64,000 nucleotides of DNA, from assembly GCA_025024175.1 (NCBI GenBank), contig QCXZ01000137.1, forward strand, positions 4,030,001 through 4,094,000. Direction: 5' to 3'. Below, piece by piece: positions 33,924 through 44,852 of the stretch; within the stretch, counting starts at the first letter, position 1; every line of letters starts with the position of its first letter. The notes beneath the pieces were generated by a model. The model did not search any database. It was not told where the DNA came from and saw nothing but the letters and a program-made list of their open reading frames with translations. This DNA is from Rhyzopertha dominica. Its lineage: Eukaryota > Arthropoda > Insecta > Coleoptera > Bostrichidae. The position numbers and the translations under genes are program-made.

Positions 33924-34135
33924 TAAATGCGAAAAACTTTAAATTTCCTTATTAGTTTAACCGTGTTCGAGGACAGGTGACGTCACAGCTGTCACGGTGG
34001 CGTTTTGAAGCGAAATTTGAAACGGAATTTAAAGACATGATTTTTAAAGCTTCTAAATGGCTTAAAAATAATAATTAATATTCGGGGCTATATTATGCAT
34101 AATTTAGAACACTTTCCCAAAAATAGTCAACATCC

Positions 34136-34955
34136 CTATTACAGTACTCAAAATTTTTTATGTATAGCAACAGCTTGCTGGGTGCATTTTAGGTATCGTA
34201 TAAAGAATCGTCTGTCACTTATATCTTTTGCATATTTTCTGTAACATTCTAGGTATTTTCATGTTACAGTGAATGTTCGGTTTGTTGCTTGGAAATTTTA
34301 TTAATAATGCAGAATGCAGACTTCAATCTTCTATATCGTCTACAGTCATGTAAGCCGACATGCTATTTTATAGATATCATCTCGTGTTTATGGTATCCTG
34401 TGGTACACTTTTAACAACAACAATCCTAAAGACAAGTTACACAAAATTTAACGCTTCCAGTGCAAAAAATATATGCTCGTATGCAATCACAAAGCTTCGG
34501 ATCTCTCTTTGGAAAAGCTTTCGAACGCCTCTTACGCTAACAAAAAACGAATCGGCGGCCTGAAAGAGATAAACACACCCTCGGATAGATTTATTCCGTT
34601 TTATCTTCGATGGGGGATTTGACGGCGAAATAAATGGTATACCTGGGCCGATATCCCGGTGGAAAAATAATCCGATGTCGGCTCGCGGGAGGCACGAGGA
34701 AAAAGACCGCTCGCGTCGGTCGTTCCGCGCTTTAATTGGTGGGTCGGGTTAATTGAATTAATGAGGACCGTTAATATTGTACTTATCGAGGTGATGGATC
34801 ACCCGCCGAAGAAACGCAGGGACAGGTTATGGGGGAGGTGTGAAATCGAGTTTCTGGGGTGGACAGATGAATAATGATGATATTCTAAGTAAAGAATGTT
34901 ATATGAACATGTCTTTTTCCTTTTAGTTTAGAAGTTATAAGCATTTTAATTAAAG
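34136..34955. other. no recognisable gene
   Basis: NAV intron sequence. It is GC-richer at 34550-34840 but has no convincing coding frame. Confidence 0.4.
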
Positions 34956-35072
34956 TGCATGTCTATGCTGTGCTGTCTACACCTCAACCAACTGCAGATA
35001 GTACTATTTCGCTGTCATTACAGCTCATCAGTGCAGTTGGTTGAGGTGTAGACAGCACAGCATAGACATGCA
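34956..35072. repeat. 117-bp perfect hairpin containing a hammerhead ribozyme
   Basis: The two arms, 34956-34996 and 35032-35072, are 41 bp long and perfectly complementary, with weaker pairing continuing a few bases outward. The 35-nt centre is not random: on the minus strand it forms the catalytic core of a hammerhead ribozyme, with the arms as stem I. A diverged relative lies at 40276-40367. It could be a foldback MITE or a small ribozyme-bearing retroelement. Confidence 0.9.
34985..35043 (-). ncRNA. type I hammerhead ribozyme (complete core)
   Basis: Self-cleaving RNA motif. On the minus strand: stem I 5' side ending ACTGCA, then CTGATGA (35031-35025, C3 to A9), stem II GCTGT-AATG-ACAGC (35024-35011), GAA (35010-35008, G12 to A14), stem III ATAG-TA-CTAT (35007-34998, beginning A15.1 and ending U16.1), C17 at 34997, then TGCAGT, the 3' side of stem I. 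Every invariant core base is present. Stems II and III are capped and stem I is open, which is type I topology. Predicted cleavage lies between 34997 and 34996. Stem I is unusually long (41 bp), which may slow product release. Whether it is transcribed is unknown; it is antisense to NAV. Confidence 0.82.
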
Positions 35073-35339
35073 TTTTAATGTATGTTGGTTCTTGCCCGTC
35101 AGCAAAAAGTGCCGTGGGGGCCTGCTGTCAAATTGAAGTATGCAGTTGCATGCCAATTTGTCAGGCTACAGGTCACTTCCTTTAGGAAGTAGTTCCCGTT
35201 AAGGCAGCTAGGTGGCTATGTCATCATGTCAGTGTAATGCTGACAGATGGCATTGCCATCCTAAATTCTTACTAGCATTTTAATTATTTACCTACATTTA
35301 TTTAATTTGCATAAAACATTTTTAATGAAAATCTAAATA
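35073..35339. other. possible body of the hammerhead element
   Basis: There is no gene. It contains at 35238-35259 a 22-base segment (TGCTGACAG, one variable base, then TGGCATTGCCAT with small overlap) that also occurs inverted beside the second hammerhead hairpin at 40405-40426. Confidence 0.45.
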
Positions 35340-36230
35340 TAAATTATAAAAACTGCTCAAAATAACCACCTTTCGCTAGAATACAAGCTTCATATCTTCG
35401 AACTAAAGACCGTGTTATGTGCTGTACAAAATTTGGATCGTTTCTTATAACATGGCTTGCATTTATTACTCTTTGTATAAATTGCTCGCGATTGGTAATC
35501 TCCACCTAATTAACCAGCTGCTTCATATGACCCACAGACAAAATCTAAGGGATTCAAATCCGGCGAGCGTGGCGGGCAAGCTAGTGGACCTCCATTACCA
35601 ATCCAATGATTTGGAAAATTATTATTTAACATTTACTTTTCTGCCTCTATGTGGTGGTGCGCCGTCATGCTGGTACCACATATTAGCGATCACATTAAGT
35701 GGTACTTCGTTTATTAGATCATAAAGAGTATGCTCCGAAAGTTGTCTGTACAACTTTTCATTTAAGCGATCATTCATTATCTGTATAGGCAGCAAGGTAT
35801 TATTGAAAATGCCACCCCAAACATTTACACAAAAACGTCGCTGAAATCGCCTGGGTCTAATGCCATGGGGACCATACATGTCCATTATGGAAGGTTGTTA
35901 TGCCATCCCTAATAAAGCATGATTCATCTGACCAAAAAAACAAGTGAAATAAAATTAGGGTTACGTGCATTTTGCTGAAGAATCCATTGGCAAAATTCTA
36001 ATCGTTGCTGGTTATCTTCAGGATGTAGTGTTTGTACACTTTGACGATGATATGAATGTAAGACCTCTCTATTTAAGGTTCACCACACAAAATTTTGTAC
36101 ATTTATTTCATGGGGACGAACATGTCTCGGTGCCGGATGACCCGTTTCCTTAAGTCGGCGAAATGATGCACTAAAAACTGACCTAGCAGGCCTTCCGCCA
36201 TTTCGATTGCCGGTGCATTTCCAGGAATTA
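35340..36230 (-). pseudogene. mariner (DD41D-like) transposase, decayed
   Basis: Minus-strand blocks: an upstream FWSDESCFIRDG region (Asp 1), [49 protein letters not shown] (Asp 2), NHWIGNGGPLACPPRSPDLN and PLDF (Asp 3). The 87-codon frame at 35622-35885 is the longest intact piece. It is a different lineage from those at 776 and 31013. Frameshifts flank every block, and ends could not be placed. Confidence 0.75.
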
Positions 36231-36850
36231 AAAATTTTCTTAGAACCGGTCTTTACAATAGAAGTGTTGCCCGTAATTGTCTAGATTCCACAATAATATT
36301 TAGGTTTTTTCAATATTATGCTCCTATTGATATATACGCAATCCATACTGGCAGTGGTTGTTGGACTTACATCAACAGATCGGTTAAAAATTCATCGAAG
36401 CTTTTCCAAACTAAGTTACTTTCCTTTTTACAATCAGTATTCAAAGCTATGCTGAAATTTCTCATGCATGTACATTTTTTTGTATCAGAGCCACATTATC
36501 TCCTTGTACAACATTATTTATATTACTTTGACCGCGAGCGGTTCAAAATACGTGGATTTAAGGTATATGTTTTTATCAAGACACTATTATATTCAAATGT
36601 GTCAAAACGTCTCCCCCAAAGAAGTCTGAATTAACCCTTTTGCAGCTGGTGCCTTAGTTTCTGTTTTAAACCTTTTCAAAGTAGCAGTTCTTAATCTTTG
36701 ATATTGTTACAGTTTTAATGTGTTTGCATCCAACAAAGACTTTGCTTCACTTAAAATTACGCGTTCTTTAAATTTCAACTCCCCTTTCGTTCAGACGTGA
36801 ACTAGAAACATGGTATCGTCTGCATACGGTTACAAATTTGTTTAAAGCTT
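36231..36850. other. no recognisable feature
   Basis: AT-rich; nothing supported. Confidence 0.4.
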
Positions 36851-36852
36851 TG

Positions 36853-36900
36853 TGTATTTTCGATGTTTCGGTCTTCTTATTGGGCCTTCTTCAGGCTATT
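36853..36900 (-). ncRNA. hammerhead-like motif, Penelope type
   Basis: The minus strand has a consensus CTGAAGA box (36894-36888) and a downstream GAA followed by ACAT and C. Stem II (GGCC...GACC region) is poorly paired. A relative lies on the plus strand at 37449-37483. The two face each other across about 550 bp, as inverted terminal repeats would. Confidence 0.42.
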
Positions 36901-37448
36901 AATATTTGTTTGTTTACTTTATATGTGTTTTTGCTATAAAAAAGCATTGGTTTCCGTTCACCGATAGGACTGCTAAAAGCTCGGTGTCTAGAAAATTGAA
37001 ATAATCTTCACCACAAAATACAAGTGGTAGCCCTAACTGCAAAACACATATTTAAATAATGACGAAGCACATGGCCATATGGTTTCTATAAATGATTCAT
37101 GCATCCAGGGCGCTTATGGAAATTATCGATTAAATCAATTTACCGCCATTCAGGAAAGTGACGCATATATGTTATCGGTCGATTTTTGAATTATTTGATA
37201 TATTTTAATATGAGAAAACGCTTGGGAGTGTGTATTTTCAACAATTCTGTGGTATTTTGTGGGATAATCAACTTTAGGGTTGCAGAAAACACACATTTCC
37301 AGGTTGTGGGGTGACATTGATGTGCAACCTTCAGCTACTATCGCCGTGCATATTGTAGCTTGGCATCAGTTACAAAAAGATGGCACAAAGAATTAAGAAA
37401 TCAACGCCGCCCACGTTGCATGAATTATTTATAGAAACCCTGTACACG
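36901..37448. other. interval between two inverted hammerhead-like repeats
   Basis: No coding sequence recognised. It may be what remains of a Penelope-like element between inverted terminal repeats. Confidence 0.35.
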
Positions 37449-37483
37449 CCAGAGGAAGACCCAATGAGAAAACCGAAACGTGG
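37449..37483 (+). ncRNA. degenerate hammerhead-like motif
   Basis: CCAGAGGAAGACCCAATGAG followed by AAAACC, GAAACGTG. The U4 position is A and the cleavage base is G, so it should be inactive. It is a sister of 36853-36900. Confidence 0.4.
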
Positions 37484-38720
37484 CGAAATACACAATTTTT
37501 TTCTGATGGAACCAACTCCCACAAATTCCCGATAAACATAATAACACGAGAGCTCCACCAAAGCAAAAGCAACCAACTTCTTTAAAGCTTTCAGTTCTTG
37601 CATTCATATGCAAAGCAGTAATCGCAGAGTTTCATTGTTTTTAATAGCGCTAGGGGCGTGAAACTAGCAGATTAAATGCAACGTACAACCGAGACAACTA
37701 TAAAATTAATTTCCCTATTTCAGGGAGTGCCTCATATTTTTCAGCAGACGCAAGCTCATGCGTTCCTCATTTTTCTACCGTCGGGCGACACTAAATCAGT
37801 CACTTTTTAATTTTCGCAATGCGTACCAAAAATTCAGCCGTTTTCACTCCAATCTGTCGCCTAATTGCAGAGTGCACTCGCTAGCAGATACACTGCGCTA
37901 AATCAACCGGTCGCCGGTTAATTTAGTGCCGGCTTCGTCCGACCAATTGTCGGCCATACATGGTACTGTTTGCGCGAACTAGTTGTTTTATTATGCACGA
38001 TGCGTGGCCTGGATACCGAGAACGCAAGCGGGATTTAACCCCTTAACATTTACGAAAACGGCAGGCGTCGTAAAAATTTTAATGCAACAACAATACGACT
38101 TAATAAAATATCAAATATAAGATAACTTTAGAAAAAAATGATTGACAATGAAGTGCAAGTATATATACTTAATAGATGTTGTACTATTGTTAAGACGTAT
38201 CAGGTTCGAAAATTACGGATTTCTGACTAACTTTCTCCTGTTTAGAACACTTGTACCAAATATGCTAAGTCTAAAGACAACGACACCTTCTAGACGATAT
38301 CGAAACTTCGCGAAGGTTCCATTGATAGGATTCTCTGGAGAGTATCGACATTTCCTGACATCTGTCAGTTGCTAGGATTACTACTTGCAATGTCCTAGCA
38401 TACACCGCATCTACACGCCTGGAGGTCTGGTCCACAGATGTCGCTGACTCCGCAACTGTAATAAATTGTCTAAAGAATATCTTGGTCTTTCGTGGCTGTT
38501 GTTATGACCTGTCGTGCTCGGGCTTAGTTGCCACGTGATAGTTCATTTCAACACCCAAAAATAAATTTTAGTTTATCGATTTTGTAATTACTGCTTTTCT
38601 ACTGATCTAGATCTCCCTCTTTTGTTACCTTTTCTTGACTGACAGGTAAGCAGAGGGAATTCTTTTCACATGCAAGTTTTCTGTTTTCTTCTCCTCAGTA
38701 CCTGATCCGTAACCTACGTA
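37484..38720. other. no recognisable gene
   Basis: Mixed composition; short frames only. Confidence 0.4.
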
Positions 38721-39032
38721 TTAAAAACGAAGAGCATGGCGGTAAAGTGTTTTTTTTTTATTTCTCTCGGCGGTCTTCCTCTTGGTTTTCTTCCGACTGG
38801 TATTTGTATATTGGTCCTCACCAAAATAGATTCCACTTTGTTCCCAAAAATCTTTATTATTTCTCATTCTACGAGTCTCGTATAGTAATTTTCCTAAGAT
38901 CGATCTTACTGTTTTCATTTCCATTGTGCACATCTCTGCTGAGTAGGTTACTATGGGTCTAACTGTACTTTTATATATCCTGATTATATTCTTGAAGAGT
39001 GATGGTATTCTTTTTGCAGTCTTTTTCAGCAA
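38721..39032 (-). pseudogene. LINE reverse transcriptase C-terminal fragment
   Basis: The 103-codon minus-strand frame contains FKNIIRIYKSTVRPIVTYSA and EMCTMEM, a match to the region after the polymerase thumb of insect LINEs (IYKTI-RPV-TYG-E-WT). A very Lys/Arg-rich tail follows. It abuts the Tc1 remnant at 39040. It has no catalytic motifs. Confidence 0.68.
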
Positions 39033-39039
39033 ATTTCTG

Positions 39040-39428
39040 TAGGAGAAAGGTCAGGACTACTAGATATCCATTTTATAAGTGGAATACTGTTGACGGTGAA
39101 CCACTGTGAAGATCTTTTGCAAACATGACATGCAGCGCCATCTTGTTGAAAAACAAAATCAAAGTGTGCTTAGTTGACCGTAGTTTGCCCTCCTCTTCTG
39201 TTTAATTATTCGTTTCAACGCCCTCCGATCAGTATCAGTAAGTGCACATTTTTTCACATACCTCTGTTTAGGCTCGACATTATTGCTTGATTTGAATAAC
39301 TGCACTACGTTGCGAACACTGTATTTTGACAACCCCAATTGTCCAATTGCTGCATTAGATCTGCCAGATGTATATAAACGAATAATAATTGAACGAATGT
39401 TCGGATCAATAACTTTTCCTCTAGTCAT
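39040..39428 (-). pseudogene. Tc1-type transposase, internally deleted
   Basis: The minus strand begins MTRGKVIDPNIRSIIIRLYT, SGRSNAAIGQLGLSKYSVRN and later RRALKRIIKQKRRANYGQL: the paired helix-turn-helix of Tc1 transposases. It then jumps to FVFQQDGAACHVCKRSSQW and a SSPDLSP block, the second and third catalytic regions. The first Asp domain is deleted. The sequence ends where the LINE fragment begins near 39035. Confidence 0.8.
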
Positions 39429-40275
39429 TTTTTAGTTACGCGAAATTGCACAGCCACCTCAAATGTTACATTCACCTGAGTGCAAACTTCCGCAAACAAT
39501 ATAGATAGAAACCAGGGTTCGGCCTAAATAGATGGTATTTTTTTACTATACAATTTTGATTATTGAGAACAGTTCAATTGTGCGTAAAAATTGATAGACC
39601 ATAATTTAGAGAAGCTATTTATAATAAAAACAAACTCCAAGAAGTGATTTTGTTTAAAATTATTAAGAAATTTTAATAATTCTGTTGATGGGCCAACTGA
39701 AATGGGACAGGGCTCGTATGTTTGTCTTTTTAATGACGTGTACGATAACGAAAAATTTTCTGCTTCCTAGCAACGAGCAAATCACGTACGTTAATAGTAA
39801 GCATACGACTTGTTAAACTCTCTATTATCATATCAAGAAATAACACTAATAATGAACCTTTTTTTACCTTGTAAATCCATTCCTTGATTTATTGATCTAG
39901 CTTATCCAATTATAAACTATAATCTAAACTGTTGTAACATCACACTATCCAAACACATTTCCCAAGCCTTAAGACACGAGTATCGAGTTCCGGGGAACCC
40001 TGATTGTACTGCAATGTTTGTTTACATACCAAAAGTGATAAGTTGATGGCTTTCGTTTACACAAAAATGGGCGTGACCGCCTCCGAGCCCCTGGAACTGT
40101 TATACGGTGAGAGAAAATAATTGCTTTCCGATAAAACGAAGCTTATCGGAAAGCTGTTTGTACCATTTAGAAAAGTTACAAGCACTTAAACAGTATCGAG
40201 GCACTATTTCTAGAGATAAACGGGACCGCCCGTTCCGGTGGGTATTTTCACTCTTTTAGTTGAAATAAAAATTTT
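39429..40275. other. no gene; one short hairpin
   Basis: Nothing recognised apart from a perfect 12-bp stem (GCTTTCCGATAA and its complement at 40123-40134 and 40143-40154) with an 8-nt loop. Confidence 0.45.
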
Positions 40276-40367
40276 GCTATGCTGTCTGCACCGCAACCAA
40301 CTACAGATTTCGCTGTCATTACAGCTCATCAGCGAAGTTTAGGTCTGATGCAGACAGCATGACATAG
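40276..40367 (-). ncRNA. second hammerhead hairpin, stem III reduced
   Basis: On the minus strand, CTGATGA (40332-40326), stem II GCTGT-AATG-ACAGC and GAA match the ribozyme at 34985 exactly. The capped stem III is replaced by just AT before C17 (40306). Distal stem I arms GCTGTCTGCA and TGCAGACAGC still pair, but the stretch next to the core is mismatched. It may be inactive alone. Confidence 0.68.
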
Positions 40368-40969
40368 AACTGGTTTTGCTTATATATATGTAAGCAGAAA
40401 AATACATGGCAATGCCAGCTGTCAGCAATTAAATATTTGCGATATCATCGCCCTCTTATTTTTAGTTTTCTTGTTTTTTCCGCTTGTCAGTTCGTTACTT
40501 TTTAAATTATCCACATTCTTATCAAATTTAGTAAAACTTAGATATGATTACCTTATTTGACATTTTTATTTTATCGAATCTATTTCTAGATTATTTAAAT
40601 TAATGTTCTATTACTCTTTGATAATGCAACTGGCCAACTATTACAAAATGAATTAATGACATATATCGTAGCAATGTTCATGTCACCAAATGTAACTACC
40701 CTAATTTCAAAACAACATTGGACTCACAAAATTGTTATTTAATTCCAGAATCGAGTATTAGATTGAATAGAATAAAATCAAGCTGTTTATAGCGATAGCT
40801 ACATATTATCGAGAGTCTATTGCATATCAGCGATCTTTCAGACCTATTGTACAATCGAACTACTACATTAACAATTTACTGCCAACGTCATATCACGAAT
40901 ATAAGGTATTTTCAGAGTATCAAAAATTTGTCATTGTCTTCGATAGGGTGGATAAGGGCGTAGCTTGGA
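40368..40969. other. no recognisable gene
   Basis: It holds the inverted 22-base segment shared with 35238-35259 (here 40405-40426); otherwise plain AT-rich sequence. Confidence 0.4.
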
Positions 40970-41790
40970 TTTTATTGAATTATGATGTATCAGACCATCA
41001 AAATCTCGTCACAATCCAGCTTGTCGAATGTTACTTGTGAACTTGCTACACTAAATGGCTACTTCATGTCGGTATTAGATCTAGACAGTCAAGATGTTCT
41101 TGATTTCTATGCAACATATCGTTTTAGGGATGCAGACGAGGAGTAAGAACCTTCTACCATTTTTAAAATTCACAAGAAAGAACATAACCAACTGAAAAGG
41201 CGTAGATGACATGGATCTTTTTATATTGCACTTTACACATATGTGTGACTCTCATCTTCCTTCGTATGACTTATGTAATTTACTTGTGTTTTGAATATGA
41301 ATACTGTGCTGCATAGTGGAGAACCGCAGGAAAAGCTTTGTTCCTGGTTTTCAAGGTTTTGGAGCGAGCTGCCCGCCATAGCAACCTTCAATTTAACGGA
41401 TGATATAAGAGCAGCAGATGATAGGTTCTCATTAGCTGTGGTTAAATATGATTGTTCGAAAGCTTTTGGTAAGATCAACCAAACACTGCTCTGTGTTAAG
41501 CTGATCACTGTGGCTTTGGTATAAAATCTGTAAGGCTTTTAGACACTTATTTCCAAGATATACTCCAATCTGTACAAGTTAAGGGTCGTATCTCTAGCCT
41601 TCAATAAGAAGGTTCGGGTGTGCCTCAAGGTTGGGTTTTGGGACCCATACTTTTCTTTGTTATACACAGCAGACCGTTCTTCTTTTTTTAATACCCAGGT
41701 TATGAGCAGAGCGGAAGTATTCCTCAGTAGAGGCATCACAGGTGTTTTGAAATTTTCCTCGGATTTTCTATTAACACGTCAGTGAATACT
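40970..41790 (+). pseudogene. LINE endonuclease/RT fragment
   Basis: Plus-strand pieces: ILLNYDVSDHQNLVTIQLV, like the end of an apurinic-type endonuclease (SDH motif), then after a deletion VVKYDCSKAFGKINQTLLCV (motif A, where AFD has become AFG but the first Asp of YDCSKAF is kept), LLDTYFQDILQSVQVKGR and GVPQGWVLGPILFFVIHS. The YADD region is missing. It is jockey-like, with several frameshifts. Confidence 0.7.
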
Positions 41791-42636
41791 CCACGTTGGG
41801 CGCTAATACTTGGTGTTATGGTAAAGGAGGAAGCTATAGCGCCAGGAAGACTCCTTAACTATTTGGGTTAAGAGTATTTTTCATTAGAGGCAGACCTGTT
41901 GCAGATTAACAAAAGGTTTGCCTGGCGTCAAAAAAAACGTTCTATTGTAAGTTAATATTGTAAATAACGACTTATACTTAGCTCCACCTTGAATTATCAG
42001 TTTTTCTAGGCCGGATGCAAACGTAGTTTAATGTAATTTACAAGAAGAATAAAAGAAATAAACATAGTAGGAACTAGACCATTTAAAGTAATTTATTAAT
42101 AATATCTACAATTTAATGATGTAGCGCGAAATCCTGAACAGTATGGCAAAAACTAAGAAAATGCCCGAGATTTCTTCCTCATCATAAAACAGCGCGTTTG
42201 TCAATGTAAACCAAAACTTTACAATTAAACCATGTTATTTTTTTTTAAATTTTAGATTATCTTTTCTGATGAAAATTTAATCTTGATGGTCCAGATGGTT
42301 TCAATTGTTATGTGAGATATGGAGAGAGAACCTGAGTAACTTTTAAAACGAAACTTTGGAGGTGGTACGTTAATGGTATGGGGTGCCTTTATAAAAGCAG
42401 GCGTTTTAACAGTGGCTTACCCATCAACCTGAATGAACATTCGAGTTCTTGAGACAAATTTAGTGCCCTTGTTAAATAACAATTACGAACGAGATTTCAT
42501 TTTCCAACAAGATAGTGCGAGGATTCATGTCAGTAGAGAGTCGATGACTTGGTTTGCCAGACAAAACGTCGAATTGTTAGAGTGGCCCTGTTGTTCACCT
42601 GACGACATGAACCCAATTGAAAACCTCTGAGGTATC

Positions 42637-43638
42637 TTGGTTCGGCCAGTGTATGCGGATAGAAGACTTCGAGGATTGATAAAAACTGAGGTCAACGGCT
42701 CCTATAAACGTTTTGTACAGAATACCGAAACCAAAATAAAGACCGATCCGCGCAAAATAACAAAAAAAGACCAGTGTCTTAATACGCCAGATAATATTCT
42801 AAATGCCTTTGCTGATTTCTTTAGCAAATCTTACGCAGAATCATTCAATCAATCAATTAAACCTAAGATGACAACAGGACCCGATGGCATTCCTGCATTT
42901 TTGTTAAAAGTCTGTGCACATATATTTGCCTGTCCTTTGATGGTATTATATCTACGCCTAAGGACGCGTATAATTACCGACATTTGGAAACAGTCTAAGG
43001 TGTGTCTGCTCTACAAAAAGGATGATTTACGGGACATTACTAATTACAGACCAATTTCTATTATATGTAACTTTAGCAAAGTATTTGAGATACTCTTACA
43101 TAACTGTTTATATCATAATTTATCTAAGTATATTAGTGTACACCAGCACGGCTTCATCAAGGCACGCTCTACTACCACCAATTTGGTTTGTTTTTCACAG
43201 TTTGTCGCTGAAGCTTTGGATGGTCATTTGCAGGTCGACGTGATTTATACGGAATTCTCCAAAGCGTTCGATAAGTTGGATCACAATATTTTGTTAAACA
43301 AACTTAATCGCTTCGGCATATCTGATGCTTTGATTGATTTGTTCAAATCTTACCTCCACAATAGAGTTCATTACGTGGCATATAATGGATTCAAGTCCAG
43401 CGCATACAATGCTACATCTGGAGTGCCGCAAGGTTCTGTTTTAGGTCCTTTGTTTTTTATACTGTTTATTAATGACATAACCAACGTTATAAATGTCAAC
43501 ACTTTACTTTATGCGGATGACCTTAAACTTTACACTACCATACATTCAAGCATCGATTGTATTCGTTTACAAAACAATCTTGACGTACTGAATAACTGGT
43601 GTAGATCTAACGGACTGCCTTTGAACATATGTAGCTAA
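42637..43638 (+). pseudogene. jockey-like LINE reverse transcriptase, long open frame
   Basis: A 333-codon frame. The first ~12 codons are Tc1 sequence read through; LINE sequence follows. It includes TGPDGIPAFLLKVCA, ITNYRPISIICNFSKVFEIL, HGFIKARSTTTNL, TEFSKAFDKLDHNILLNKL (motif A, where the first catalytic Asp is Glu), SGVPQGSVLGPLFFILFIND and LLYADDLKLY (intact motif C). An internal deletion lies before TGPDG. The stop comes shortly after LPLNI and the homology continues in other frames to about 44310. The conservative Asp-to-Glu change and truncation make it inactive. Confidence 0.82.
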
Positions 43639-44403
43639 GTGCAACGTTCTAATGTTCACATTAAAATCTGTACCTATAATATATGACCACGGTCTTGAGG
43701 GTATTTCTCTGTCTAGACCCGATACATTTAACGATCTTGGCGTAACTTTCGATAGCAAGTTATCTTTTATTCCACACATTCATAAAATGTGTCTTAATGC
43801 CAGTTAAAACATACGGCTTTATTTCACGTAACAATCGTGTTTTCTGTTATAACACATTAAAATTGCTCATTTATTAGATCTAGATTGGAGTACGCAGGGG
43901 TTGTTTGGACCCCGTATTATATGTGACATACAAATTATATTGAAAGTGTTCAACGAAAATTTCTAAAACTACCAAGTTTTAAACTTGACGGCGTCCCGAG
44001 GTGTTTGTCACAGCGATCTGCTTGAGAAACATGCTATTTCGAGTCTTCAGACTAGAAGAGACCTTCATGCTTTGGTGTTTTTATTCAAAATTGTCATCAA
44101 TTTACTTGATAGTGCCGAAATTTTGGGTTCTTTAAATTTTGTTCTACCTAGAGTGTCTGCCAGAACATCTCACACATTTTATCTGCCAACTGCCAGAACA
44201 AACATAAAAAAGCGTTCACCACTATATAACATGTGTGTTCTATATAATTCCCGGTGTATAAATTTTGATCTTTTTGGTGGCAGCATCACTGCTTTAAAAG
44301 ATATTTTTGTATGATTAGTTTTGTCTGTACGTTTTGATTAACTTTTACCCTCCTGTTGTGTAGTTGGGTGCAAACCTGTACAACAGTGTAAATAAATAAA
44401 TAA
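42668..44403 (+). mobile_element. jockey-like LINE, 5' truncated, inserted in a Tc1
   Basis: The interval between the two Tc1 halves. It begins inside the reverse transcriptase region, has a long open frame, decayed C-terminal sequence (43640-44310) and ends in a 3' UTR with an AAAT-repeat tail at about 44388-44402. 5' truncation and an A-rich tail are normal for LINE integration. A target duplication is not clear. Confidence 0.82.
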
Positions 44404-44517
44404 CCGACAGTATGCCACCATAAATGAACTCAAAAATTCATTAGAAGAGGTTTGGACCAATTTGGAACCAGGAATATTAAACAATTTGGTTGGAAGCATG
44501 AATTCTAGAATTTTTTA

Positions 44518-44852
44518 ACTAACAAAAAATGGAGGCTAAACCCATTATAAATTTACGAATGTTTTGTTAAAATTTGTTCAATTCTTTGTGAATTTTAGAT
44601 GGGTTTATAGTTGTGTACCAGCCAATTAAAAAAATTATTTTATTAAAATACGGGAACTGTTAATAAATTCCCGTTTCTTTTATCCCTCTTGTTAGTTACA
44701 CTAATTTACTTTGGCATTTGACAAAAAACTACTTAAAATTCAGGATGGGGCTATAGTTATGCTCCCCAGNGTTGTAGTAAACTTTAATNAGTCGATACTA
44801 AAAGTATGAGGAATTTGGAGTACCAAATCGCGACGAACGACCTGCAGATCGT
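44518..44852. other. no recognisable feature
   Basis: AT-rich, with two N bases; possibly the 3' end of the Tc1 element. Confidence 0.4.

Larger units (their letters stand above)
32762..34135. mobile_element. THAP element family 3, split by a hAT MITE
   Basis: The outer ends share GGATGTTGACT and the inverse AGTCAACATCC. TGACGTCAC occurs inside each flank (near 32942 and 33978). A THAP domain is encoded on the minus strand at 33640-33923. A 530-bp hAT-like element (32965-33494) sits inside. I see no target duplication, so the outer boundary is tentative. Confidence 0.5.
42240..44517 (+). mobile_element. Tc1-type element split by a jockey-like LINE
   Basis: Transposase text: IIFSDEN (Asp 1, near 42258), GGGTLMVWGAFIKAGVL, ERDFIFQQDSARIHVSRESM (Asp 2 region), LEWPCCSPDDMNPIENL (third block, with one extra Asp codon), then RPVYADR to about 42667. 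It resumes at 44404 with RQYATINELKNSLEEVWTNL and EPGILNNLVGSMNSRIF. The N-terminus and terminal repeats are not seen. Stops occur in the first part. Confidence 0.8.
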
